Assembly: GCA_003533975.1 (NCBI GenBank)
Contig: DQCL01000196.1
Location: forward strand, 1 to 16,608
Length of the DNA: 16,608 bases
Source: Octadecabacter sp.
GTDB taxonomy: Bacteria > Pseudomonadota > Alphaproteobacteria > Rhodobacterales > Rhodobacteraceae
Reading direction: 5' to 3'
The notes under the pieces are model-generated. The model made no database searches and was not told the DNA's origin. It worked only from the letters and a program-made list of their open reading frames with translations. Position numbers and translations under genes: made by a program. Shown here piece by piece: positions 8,274-15,944 of the stretch (position 1 is its first letter; each line of letters opens with the position of its first letter).

Positions 8274-8981
8274 ATGACAAAACGCTCTCCCTTTCGCTAT
8301 TTCAAAACCTCTCCCGAAATCATCCGTCTGGCTGTGATGATGTATGTGCGTTTTCCGCTTTCGCTTCGGAATGTCGAAGACCTGCTTCACGAGCGGGGCA
8401 TCGATATCAGTCATGAGACGGTTCGGTTTTGGTGGAATAGGTTCGGCCCGATGTTCGCAGCCGAAACTCGTAAGAAACGGATCCAGCAGATGCACGCCCA
8501 CTCAAATTGGCAGTGGCACTTGGACGAAGTCTTCGTGAAGATCAATGGTGAGACGCACTACCTCTGGCGTGCAGTTGATCACGAAGGCGAAGTGCTTGAA
8601 AGCTATGTGACGAAGCGCCGTAACCGTAAAGCGGCATTGAAATTTCTCAGAAAAACCATGAAGCGCTTTGGCCCGCCACATGTCATCGTAACCGATCTGT
8701 TGCGGCCCTACGGCGCCGCGATGAAGGTCATTGGCAATGCAGATCGTCAGGAGACAGGTCGCTGGCTGAACAATCGGGCCGAGAATTCACACTTGCCGTT
8801 TAGAAGGCGTGAACGGGCTATGCTGCGCTTCCGACGAACGCGAACGTTGCAGAAATTCGTCGCCGTTCACGCCTCCGTCCACAACCATTTCAACCAGGAA
8901 CGTCACCTTTACTCACGTGCCAATTTCAAGACCAACCGAACCGCGACTCTCTCCGAGTGGCGCCAACTTTGTTCAGCATAG
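8274..8981 (+). CDS. IS6-family DDE transposase
   Basis: A 235-residue transposase, full length for the IS6/IS26 family. An N-terminal helix-turn-helix region (LRNVEDLLHERGIDISHETVRFWW) is followed by the RNase-H-like DDE core: Asp84 in WHLDEVFVKING, Asp141 in VIVTDLLRPYGAAM and Glu170 in NNRAENSH, with the usual 29-residue Asp-Glu spacing. The family's C-terminal RRRERAMLRFRR and HNHFNQERHL blocks are present. The motif after Asp141 reads LLRPYG where relatives typically have KLRSYG, a small deviation next to a catalytic residue. The frame is open throughout, so it may be active. Confidence 0.92.
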   Translation: MTKRSPFRYFKTSPEIIRLAVMMYVRFPLSLRNVEDLLHERGIDISHETVRFWWNRFGPMFAAETRKKRIQQMHAHSNWQWHLDEVFVKINGETHYLWRAVDHEGEVLESYVTKRRNRKAALKFLRKTMKRFGPPHVIVTDLLRPYGAAMKVIGNADRQETGRWLNNRAENSHLPFRRRERAMLRFRRTRTLQKFVAVHASVHNHFNQERHLYSRANFKTNRTATLSEWRQLCSA

Positions 8982-9022
8982 GTTCTGGCCTTTGGCGGTA
9001 AACAGAGACTGGTTCGCATTTG

Positions 9023-9034
9023 TCTGACACCACC
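9023..9034 (-). repeat. Right terminal inverted repeat of the IS6-family element (candidate)
   Basis: Reads GGTGGTGTCAGA on the minus strand, pairing with the left end at 8217-8228. Confidence 0.55.
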
Positions 9035-9438
9035 GCCACTAACTTATCTAAATCGTTGTTTTTAATTTGAATTTTCGGCAGAGACTTATCTGGGCCCACA
9101 TTCAGGCCCACATGCGACCACGCCTCGTGCACCTACCACTATCAACACACATCACATGCACAACCACAGTACCCTCACCCGATGCGCCCCCCATCAAAGA
9201 ATTCTTTTTCCCAGCCGGATGGGGCCAAGGGGGGAAACGACTGAGACGGAGGGGGGTACTTTCATGTTTGCTCACAGATTTTTTGAAAATTTCACAAAAT
9301 TGAACTGATCCCCAAGTAACTTGAATAATTTGCACCTCTGGCAGCCAATGACGTGTTGAAATGTAAAACATTACCAACCGACGGAGACCAATCATCAATC
9401 TACTTGGGAAATGCCTGGGCAATCATCTATCGACAATG
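9035..9438. other. Gene-poor stretch between the insertion sequence and the defence operon
   Basis: About 400 bases with no recognisable gene. It holds a short direct repeat (GGCCCACAT at about 9091 and again 12 bases on), a C6 run (9187-9192) followed by G4 and G6 runs (9221-9224, 9229-9234, 9251-9256), and an AT-rich part from about 9270. An 8-base inverted repeat (CCCAAGTA 9311-9318, TACTTGGG 9401-9408) lies just beyond the end of the operon. A short minus-strand frame (GTG at 9132 running into the IS) could be a gene remnant but is too short to assign. Confidence 0.5.
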
Positions 9439-10635
9439 CTAATCGCCTGATCTTAATTTCAGAGAGGCGCTTTGAGGGTCATAGCGATAGTCAGATATCG
9501 TCCCGTCCTTGGTCCGCTCCACAGCCTCCTTGATCACAAACAACGGCACAAGAAACCATTCGCGAGGCATCACTGGCCGCCCAAAACGATCCATGATCTC
9601 GATCTCAAGCCGTGCGGGTTCAAAAATGCGGTGGATCAGGTTTTCAAGCTTCGTGCGGTTGATGTTATAGAGCTCATATTTTGCTACAACCTCGACATTC
9701 GCCATTAGGAACGTTGGTTGTAGGTGCGCCCCCGCAATGCGTTTTTCCACGTTCATATTGGTGACGCCGATCTTATGCACCAGGTCACGGTTTTCCGCGA
9801 CAAGCGGGTGATCAGACTTGCTCCGAAGGACATAGATCGTCCCGCTCGCCTCATCGCCATCAATCGTTTGATCGGAAAACAAAGGACCGGCAGTCGGCTC
9901 GGTGATCCGTCTTCCCGCATCATCTTTGTTCAGGGCACGCTGAAGCGAGCGCATGAGCATGTTGCTCTCTGTCCCATTGTCGAAGATCACGCGCAATCTT
10001 GCGTCGGTGCGCCCATGCTCCGTGGTGGTAATTTCGCCCTTTTCGGCAACATAGGCTTTTTGCCCGCTGACAATGAAGAAACGGCCTTTTTCGATCTCAG
10101 CTTTCATCTCAAAGGGTCTGGTTTCGCGCAGGCCAGTGTTCAGTTCTTTCTGCACTTGCTCGAAGAGCGGCTTGAACGACTCGAAATTCTCACATCTTTC
10201 GCGGTTCGCAACATCTTCGGCAGCTTTCTTCTCAGCAGTCGATCGGACATACTTCAGCTCTGTGATGGGCGGAGTTTCCACTTCGATTCCGAGTTCCGCC
10301 AGCAGCGCATCATCGTCAAGCTCTTCAGTGTCAATTGATATAGCCTGAACTGATCCCGCCAAAATCCTTTGGTAATCGAGAGGTTCAACCAGATCACGGC
10401 ATTCTTGCTGCTCGCGGATACGATCCAAGCGAACGGCATAAAGGCGTTCAAAGATGTCTCGCGTTTCACCATGTTGTGGCGCGCGCGAATGTTCCTCGGT
10501 GAATCGCTGTATCTCTTCAAAACCGGCAACAATGCGTTCTTCGCGCGGGGTGCGACTAACGGCCTTCTTTGTCTCGACCTCAACGCCCAGTTCGGCCAGA
10601 AGGGCATCATCTTCCTGGGTAAACTCCCTAGCCAT
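9439..10635 (-). CDS. GIY-YIG nuclease (T5orf172/Mug113-like), last gene of the defence operon
   Basis: A 398-residue protein with a C-terminal GIY-YIG-type nuclease domain at about 264-345. GTIYVL (265-270) and HKIGVT (287-292) stand for the GIY and YIG strands, Arg299 (VEKRIAGAH) for the conserved arginine, and Glu331 (KLENLIHRIF) for the metal-binding glutamate. It would nick or cut DNA in the cytoplasm. The N-terminal half has a 14-residue motif twice, DDALLAELGVEVET (9-22) and DDALLAELGIEVET (108-121), perhaps two docking peptides for a partner. The stretch at about 175-235 (GRFFIVSGQKAYVAEKGE) may be a small beta domain of the DUF4357 type. ATG at 10635 has a perfect AGGAGG 6 bases upstream, and the gene overlaps the helicase by 8 bases. 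Confidence 0.85.
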   Translation of the reverse strand: MAREFTQEDDALLAELGVEVETKKAVSRTPREERIVAGFEEIQRFTEEHSRAPQHGETRDIFERLYAVRLDRIREQQECRDLVEPLDYQRILAGSVQAISIDTEELDDDALLAELGIEVETPPITELKYVRSTAEKKAAEDVANRERCENFESFKPLFEQVQKELNTGLRETRPFEMKAEIEKGRFFIVSGQKAYVAEKGEITTTEHGRTDARLRVIFDNGTESNMLMRSLQRALNKDDAGRRITEPTAGPLFSDQTIDGDEASGTIYVLRSKSDHPLVAENRDLVHKIGVTNMNVEKRIAGAHLQPTFLMANVEVVAKYELYNINRTKLENLIHRIFEPARLEIEIMDRFGRPVMPREWFLVPLFVIKEAVERTKDGTISDYRYDPQSASLKLRSGD

Positions 10636-12676
10636 TGGCGGCCTCCTGCTTCATACGTGCAAGGTAAGCCACGCCTTCGGCCATCTTCTTCTCCCAGGCA
10701 TCGGGCGATGTGATCGACGGGAGCGCGTTGCGCTCCTGCTTGAACTTCACGGCACGCCGCGCCAAATCCCGTGCCTCCTCGGGTGTCAGCTGCACCTTCT
10801 TCGCCGAGATAACAGCCGCAACCTGTTTGAGGCTTTCCTCGCTCATGGTTTTTGCCAAGATAGCATAGGCTTCACCGAACGGATTTATCCGGTCAATCAG
10901 GTCGATATCGAGCTCGCGCACGTCCATTGCGAATTTGCGCACGCCATCGATCAGTGCGGTGTTACCCGTTTCCAATGCGTCCCTAACTCCCCCAACCGCA
11001 ATCTCCTTGGCTTTCTGGGTGAGGTTCAAGGCGGCAACAGCATGCTGGCGCACAGCCTCTTGATCCTCGGCATCGAGTTCGGGGAACTTTGCCCCGACGA
11101 TCTTGCCCATGCGCACCTGGGTCAGCTCTTCAGGGACAAGTTCTTCATCAAATAGCCCCCGCTCGATCGTCGTCTTGTCCTGAACAAAGGCAGTGATCAC
11201 CTCGTTCAGGTCTTCCTGGCAAATACGCTCGGCCTCTTTGCTCTTGGGCTCTGCCAGTCCCTTGATCTCGATCTGGAACTGGCCGCTTGCCTCGTTGAAC
11301 CCGACATTCTCTTTCGCGGGATCATATCCGCCTTCACCATAATCGAAGCCTTCAACCGGCCCGCTCTTGGGGCTCTTCGGCGTGAAATTGAAACGCGGCG
11401 CGAGCACCTGCTCCATGAGCAGGCTGGCTGCAATCGCCTTCAGAGTGTCGTTTACCGCTTCAGTGACGGCTGCTTCGGCTGCATCAGGCTCAGCAATCAG
11501 ATTGGTGAAACGGGCGCGTGATTTGCCTTCGGCGTCACGGGTCGCGCGGCCGATGATCTGCACGATCTCGGTCAGGCTGGCGCGATAGCCGACCGTCAAC
11601 GCGTGTTCGCACCAAATCCAGTCAAACCCCTCTTTGGCCATGCCTAGGGCAATGATGATGTCCACATGATCGCGGTTGTTTTTCTGCGCGGGGTCTTTAA
11701 GCGCGGTCGAAACCTTATCACGTTTCACCGCCTCATCATCCACCAGGTCGGCAATCTTCAGAATCCGCCCCTCGGGTGTTTTCACAAGCTGAAAGCCGGT
11801 CGCACCATCTGTCCCCTGCCAGTCACCCAGGGAGTCGATGATATGCTCAACCTCCTTGTGCTTGTCCTTGGTGCTTTCGCGCGAATTCACGTTCGGGATG
11901 TGCAGGATCGTCTTCTCGTTCGGATCAAGCACATTCAGGATGTCATCGGCATAGGAACCGGAATAGAAGAAATACCCGATATCAAGCGTTTTCAGGTATT
12001 TGTAGCCGTTCAACTGTTCGTAGTAGGTATAGGTGATGGTGTCGAACCTGGCTTCGTTCTCGGGCACCAGGATCGGCACGGCATCCCCGCGAAAATAGCT
12101 GCCGGTCATTGCAACGACGTGCACACGATCACGGGCAATGAATTCATTGAGTTGCGCGCCCAGAATGTTGTCATCGCCTGCGGAAACGTGGTGAAATTCG
12201 TCCACGGCGATCAGCCGTCCGTCAAATGCCTCCACCCCAAGCTTTTCCACGGCAAAGCGGAAGGTGGCGTGGGTGCAGACAAGCACCTGATCGCCGCTTT
12301 TAAGAAACGCGCCTACCGATTTGACCTTGCCGCCGTCGGTCCCAGGCGAATTGCACAGGTTCCAATTCGGCGCGACCTCCCAATCCGCCCAAAATCCGAA
12401 CTTGCTTAGCGGTTCGTTATTGAAGCTTGCCCCGATCGACTTTTCCGGCACCACAACGATCGCCTGTTTGACCCCTTGGTTTGCCAGCTTATCGAGCGCG
12501 ATGAACATCAGCGCGCGGCTCTTGCCCGAGGCGGGCGGCGACTTGATCAAAAGATACTGCTCGCCCCGTTTCTCATATGCGCGCTCCTGCATCGCCCGCA
12601 TGCCAAGCTCGTTTGATTTGGTCGAGCCGCCGTTCTGGGCGTAGGTCACGGAAACTGAGGGGACATTCTTATTCAT
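10628..12676 (-). CDS. SF2 DEAD/DEAH-type helicase of the defence operon
   Basis: A 682-residue superfamily-2 helicase/translocase of the ResIII type. Motif I is SPPASGKS (46-53), motif II (Walker B) is DEFH (159-162), motif III is TGS (191-193), a motif-V-like block is GMAKEGFDW (345-353), and motif VI is QIIGRATR (373-380). The C-terminal about 250 residues are charged, mostly helical in appearance and without a nuclease motif that I recognise, so cutting would have to come from a partner. ATG at 12676 is preferred because AGGA lies 7 bases upstream; a TTG at 12682 would leave almost no spacing. It sits between the small PD-(D/E)XK-like gene and the GIY-YIG gene, overlapping the latter. It could play the role of the HsdR motor of type I restriction systems. 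Confidence 0.88.
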   Translation of the reverse strand: MNKNVPSVSVTYAQNGGSTKSNELGMRAMQERAYEKRGEQYLLIKSPPASGKSRALMFIALDKLANQGVKQAIVVVPEKSIGASFNNEPLSKFGFWADWEVAPNWNLCNSPGTDGGKVKSVGAFLKSGDQVLVCTHATFRFAVEKLGVEAFDGRLIAVDEFHHVSAGDDNILGAQLNEFIARDRVHVVAMTGSYFRGDAVPILVPENEARFDTITYTYYEQLNGYKYLKTLDIGYFFYSGSYADDILNVLDPNEKTILHIPNVNSRESTKDKHKEVEHIIDSLGDWQGTDGATGFQLVKTPEGRILKIADLVDDEAVKRDKVSTALKDPAQKNNRDHVDIIIALGMAKEGFDWIWCEHALTVGYRASLTEIVQIIGRATRDAEGKSRARFTNLIAEPDAAEAAVTEAVNDTLKAIAASLLMEQVLAPRFNFTPKSPKSGPVEGFDYGEGGYDPAKENVGFNEASGQFQIEIKGLAEPKSKEAERICQEDLNEVITAFVQDKTTIERGLFDEELVPEELTQVRMGKIVGAKFPELDAEDQEAVRQHAVAALNLTQKAKEIAVGGVRDALETGNTALIDGVRKFAMDVRELDIDLIDRINPFGEAYAILAKTMSEESLKQVAAVISAKKVQLTPEEARDLARRAVKFKQERNALPSITSPDAWEKKMAEGVAYLARMKQEAANG

Positions 12677-12678
12677 TT

Positions 12679-13086
12679 TCAAATCCTAAACTCGTCTAAA
12701 AAATTGATTGCCCAGGCAGGAGGAGTCGGCCAGCTCCGAAACCCCTTCTCGTGCCAGGTTATACTTTCAGCACCAATAAGCCCGTTATCCTCAAGGTGGC
12801 AGACAAGCTGATCGTGATCGTAGAGATAGACCGCATCGCCATGAATGAACGCCACATGGATGTCTTTGCTCTGATACTTGCGGTCGATCACAAGCCGCCC
12901 TTTGAGCTGCACCTTCAGAAAGGTCTCGCCGTTGATATGGCAGGCGATGAAATCCGCGCCCTGCCAATCATCCGTTAGCCGCAGGCAATTGAATCCATAG
13001 TCAGCCAAACGCGCGGCCACCTTGTGGAAATTGTAGTTTTCCTTCTGGCGCGAATTCAGATCGGCATAGGGGACAGGCTCAAACAT
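12679..13086 (-). CDS. Small PD-(D/E)XK-like protein between methyltransferase and helicase
   Basis: A 135-residue protein I cannot name. Its first half has the pattern of a minimal PD-(D/E)XK (restriction-endonuclease-like) fold: a helix with Glu16 (RQKENYNFHKVAARLADYG), Asp45 in WQGADFIA, then Gln60-x-Lys62 in FLKVQLKGR, followed by a beta strand. This resembles the PDDEXK_5 / intron-endonuclease-like group. The C-terminus is rich in Trp and Pro (WHEKGFRSWPTPPAW). The start ATG is 1 base after the methyltransferase stop, and its stop is 2 bases before the helicase ATG, so it is embedded in the operon and likely co-translated. It may be the cleavage subunit or an accessory DNA-binding subunit. 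A catalytic role is inferred from motif spacing only. Confidence 0.7.
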   Translation of the reverse strand: MFEPVPYADLNSRQKENYNFHKVAARLADYGFNCLRLTDDWQGADFIACHINGETFLKVQLKGRLVIDRKYQSKDIHVAFIHGDAVYLYDHDQLVCHLEDNGLIGAESITWHEKGFRSWPTPPAWAINFLDEFRI

Positions 13087-13087
13087 A

Positions 13088-15823
13088 CTACGCTGCCCCC
13101 ACTTTCGTCGTCATTTTTGTGTAGAGCTCAAAAAGCTTTTCCAGCCGCTCTGTGTCGTTGCGAAAGCGCCGCCCGATGTAGATGCGTTCCAGCACTTCGT
13201 CGTTGCGGGCGTGGGCGGCGCGCAGGTTTGCGGGCATGGCGTCTGGTTTGTAAAGATCGGCGATGGTGGCGGGGAAATGCGCCTCGCGGGCCAAAAGGAT
13301 ATCGGTCGCGCAGCGGGTCAGGTCAGCGCGGTTTTTCTCGGTCAGTTTGGGAACGGGAAAGGTGTTCCAGCCAAGGGTTTTAGAGTATCGATAATCAGTC
13401 TTCATCCGGCCACAAACTGTGGCAATCCAAACAAGATGAAGTCGAGATGTTAGGCATGCAAATTCATACAATGCACCACCGTAGACAGCATACGCAGCAT
13501 TTGAAACTACCACGCTTTCATCGATCCAATCTGCAGGTATGTATTCACGATTTTGAGAACTAGTCGCCGAAACAATAATTGCATCGCCATGCTTATGAGA
13601 TCTTTGTGCAAATTTATGAGGAATACTAGCGTAAGCGTTTGTGGTCTTAGCACTAGAGGATAGCCTCATTTCTCGAACGGCATCTATCCTTTCAGAGATT
13701 TCAGGAACACGCAGCGCCTCTTCCAAACATTCGTCCTCAATCCACAAACACCAACGAATAGTTCCGTTGGTTAATTCGCTGGTGCCCGAGTATTTTTTAA
13801 GAAACTGAGCGGATTGAGGGGACGCTTTCACCAGCGTGTGCTTTTCCCTGGAACTTAATAGAAGCTGGCCGCCGTCCCTAGGCATACTGCCAGAGACAAT
13901 CGCATTCAGGTTGGAAGCTATCGGCCTCTTTTGAGATGAAACAAACATTGGTTCGCCTGCGACAAGGTATGGCGAGATCGCCTCACACCGCTTAAAGGTC
14001 TCATTGTCATATATGCCTTGAGTAGGCGCATTTTTTTTGCCGAAACCAACTATTACGCAAGTAACCATCGCAAGGTTACTTGCGTTGTTTCTCCAAGAGA
14101 ATGGGCGATGAGCGAAGGTGATTTTGGCACCGCGTTCAAAAACACGGCTCCAAATGTGCTGCACCTGCTCGCCTTCACAAACAGAGCTCGTAGAAACAAA
14201 TGCAATAGAGCCTTCTGTTGCATCAAGAAAGTCAGCGGCTTTTAAGTACCAGCCAGCTACATAGTCACAGTCTTTGTAGTCATTCCCGCCCCCAAATACA
14301 TGGGCCATATCTGACTTTTGTTCTGGATTCTGTTTTCTAGCACCTTTGAATGGTGGGTTCCCACAAATATAGGTCTCGCCACCTTCATTCTTGAAATCAA
14401 TCTGGGCTTTTTCCAGCGGCGACATAAACAGGTCTTCGCCGCGCATCTCAACCGCTTTGTCTGTCGGCGGGCAGACGGTGAGCCAATCTAGCCGCAGGGC
14501 ATTACCTTGGGTGATCCAGTTTTCGGCATCCAACGGCAGAAACGCTTCCAGCGCATCCTTATGGCCGCGATAGGTCACGTCACATTGGTATTCCGCGATG
14601 ATCAGCGCAAGGCGGGCAACCTCGGCGGGGAAATCGCGCAGCTCTATCCCGCGATAGTTAGTCAGCGGAATATCGGTGCGCCGATCGGCCTCGCCGCTAT
14701 AGGCGTTGATCTTGGCCTCGATGCTGCGCAGTTCTTTATAGGCGATCACCAAAAAGTTGCCCGACCCGCACGCCGGATCAAACACGCGGATTTTGGAAAT
14801 CCGGGTGCGCAGGGTTTTTAGCTTGGCCTTGCTATCGCCCGCCGCGTCCAATTGCGCGCGCAGATCATCCAGAAACAGCGGGTTCAGCACCTTGAGGATA
14901 TTGGGCACGGATGTGTAATGCATCCCAAGCGCGCCGCGTTCTTCATCATCGGCCACCGCTTGGATCATCGAGCCAAAGATATCAGGGTTGATTTTGGTCC
15001 AATCAAGGTTGCCGATATGCAGCAGGTAGCTGCGCGCGATTTTGCTGAATTTCGGAACATCCGTGCTGCCCGAAAACAGCCCGCCGTTCACATAAGGAAA
15101 CTTGTCGGCCCAATTCGGCAGGTTCGCAGTGGCACGATCAGGGCCATCGACATTCATGGCGCGGAACAGTTCTGACATCACCTCATGGGTGTTGGAGCTG
15201 TCTTTGGCGGACATTTGCGTGACGGTGGTGGTGAATAGGTCATCCCCATTCAGGATCGAGGTGTCTTCGGCAAAGAACAGAAAGATCAGCCGCGCCATGA
15301 AGTGGTTCATGTCATGGCGGCGCGCGGCTGTGCCCCAGTCAGGGTTGTCTTTCAGCAGCTCGATATAAAGGCGGTTCAGTCGGCCCGTGGCCTTGATATC
15401 AAAGGCGCTCTCGCGGATTTGGGTGACGGTGCTGATGCCCGCAAGCGGCAGGAAAAAGCCAAAGTGATCGGGGAATTTGGTGTAATCGCAGGCGATGGTT
15501 TCGCCGGTTTTCATATCTTCGGCCTCAAGCGTTTGGCCGTCTGTGGCAAGGATGAATTTCGCCTTGGCCTTGGTGGTCGCAGGGCTTGCCTTGAGTTGAG
15601 CCAGAGCATTTGTGACCTCGCCCGCTGTGCATACCTTCAAATGGATGTTGTTGGTCTGAAGCAGGCCGCCCCGGTCGGATTTGTTGGATGTTCCGCTGCG
15701 CAGGCGTTTTATGGTTGTGGCTTTGTTGCCAAATGCCAGCAGGAAAGCGAAAGGGAATTCTTCTGCGTCGAAAGGCAGTTCGGCCAATGCCGATATTGCT
15801 TCTTCAATCTCAACAGCATTCAT
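13088..15823 (-). CDS. MmeI-like DNA methyltransferase, first gene of the defence operon
   Basis: A 911-residue class I SAM-dependent DNA methyltransferase of the MmeI/YeeA type, probably an adenine-N6 enzyme. Motif I is DPACGSGNF (349-357) and motif IV is NPPF (489-492), followed by the family's KQNPEQKSDMAHVF and DYVAGWYLKAADFL blocks. The N-terminal about 160 residues resemble the MmeI_N/YeeA-type lead (FAFLLAFGNKATTIKRLRSG), but I see no D...ExK nuclease motif such as MmeI itself carries. A helical region (about 160-330) comes next; the target-recognition region is expected at about 600-800. ATG at 15823 has GGGGGAG 5 bases upstream. Upstream, a TACTAT (minus strand, 15867-15872) could be a -10 box, but no good -35 fits. 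The central part of the gene is much more AT-rich than its ends. Confidence 0.9.
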   Translation of the reverse strand: MNAVEIEEAISALAELPFDAEEFPFAFLLAFGNKATTIKRLRSGTSNKSDRGGLLQTNNIHLKVCTAGEVTNALAQLKASPATTKAKAKFILATDGQTLEAEDMKTGETIACDYTKFPDHFGFFLPLAGISTVTQIRESAFDIKATGRLNRLYIELLKDNPDWGTAARRHDMNHFMARLIFLFFAEDTSILNGDDLFTTTVTQMSAKDSSNTHEVMSELFRAMNVDGPDRATANLPNWADKFPYVNGGLFSGSTDVPKFSKIARSYLLHIGNLDWTKINPDIFGSMIQAVADDEERGALGMHYTSVPNILKVLNPLFLDDLRAQLDAAGDSKAKLKTLRTRISKIRVFDPACGSGNFLVIAYKELRSIEAKINAYSGEADRRTDIPLTNYRGIELRDFPAEVARLALIIAEYQCDVTYRGHKDALEAFLPLDAENWITQGNALRLDWLTVCPPTDKAVEMRGEDLFMSPLEKAQIDFKNEGGETYICGNPPFKGARKQNPEQKSDMAHVFGGGNDYKDCDYVAGWYLKAADFLDATEGSIAFVSTSSVCEGEQVQHIWSRVFERGAKITFAHRPFSWRNNASNLAMVTCVIVGFGKKNAPTQGIYDNETFKRCEAISPYLVAGEPMFVSSQKRPIASNLNAIVSGSMPRDGGQLLLSSREKHTLVKASPQSAQFLKKYSGTSELTNGTIRWCLWIEDECLEEALRVPEISERIDAVREMRLSSSAKTTNAYASIPHKFAQRSHKHGDAIIVSATSSQNREYIPADWIDESVVVSNAAYAVYGGALYEFACLTSRLHLVWIATVCGRMKTDYRYSKTLGWNTFPVPKLTEKNRADLTRCATDILLAREAHFPATIADLYKPDAMPANLRAAHARNDEVLERIYIGRRFRNDTERLEKLFELYTKMTTKVGAA
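14031..14038 (-). repeat. A8 homopolymer inside the methyltransferase gene
   Basis: Eight A residues on the coding strand encode Lys596-Lys597 and the start of Asn598. Runs of this length are prone to slippage, and a one-base change would truncate the enzyme before its target-recognition region is complete. Confidence 0.8.
14055..14085. repeat. Perfect 12-base stem-loop inside the methyltransferase gene
   Basis: ACGCAAGTAACC (14055-14066), a 7-base loop, then GGTTACTTGCGT (14074-14085): a perfect inverted repeat coding for residues about 580-590. In the mRNA it lies 16 bases before the A8 run. It is not followed by a U tract on the coding strand, so it is not a standard terminator. Confidence 0.85.
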
Positions 15824-15944
15824 GCCTGCTCCCCCTCACTCAGTCGTTTTTCCTTGGCTTTTTGAAATAGTAGCAGCCGATTTTTGGAGACGCACTCGCA
15901 AAACACGTTGAACGGGCGCTAGGCGATGCGCATTGAGTAATTGG

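Larger units (their letters stand above)
8217..9034 (+). mobile_element. IS6-family insertion sequence
   Basis: An 818-base element containing one IS6-type transposase gene. Its ends are proposed from an imperfect 12-base terminal inverted repeat: GGTCTTGTCAGA on the left and, on the opposite strand, GGTGGTGTCAGA on the right (10 of 12 match). The size and the roughly 57-base lead before the gene fit the family. No 8-base target duplication is seen (AAGGAGAG on the left, GCCACTAA on the right), which suggests recombination after insertion or that the true ends differ by some bases. It sits at the junction between metabolic genes and the defence operon. Confidence 0.7.

Noticed and set aside
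8926..9132. Minus-strand frame of 68 codons reading into the insertion sequence
   Set aside because: It starts at a GTG directly after a stop, spans the proposed IS end and has no recognisable motif. It may be a gene scrap, but that cannot be supported.
9311..9408. Inverted repeat CCCAAGTA/TACTTGGG as a terminator or attachment site
   Set aside because: The arms are 82 bases apart, and no integrase, tRNA or second copy is visible.
10454..12409. Two long plus-strand frames (233 and 247 codons)
   Set aside because: They mirror the helicase gene, whose motifs I, II, III and VI are clear on the minus strand.
9439..15823. Assignment to type I restriction, BREX or DISARM
   Set aside because: The defining partners (HsdS/HsdR fusion, PglZ/BrxC, or DUF1998 helicase with PLD nuclease) are absent.
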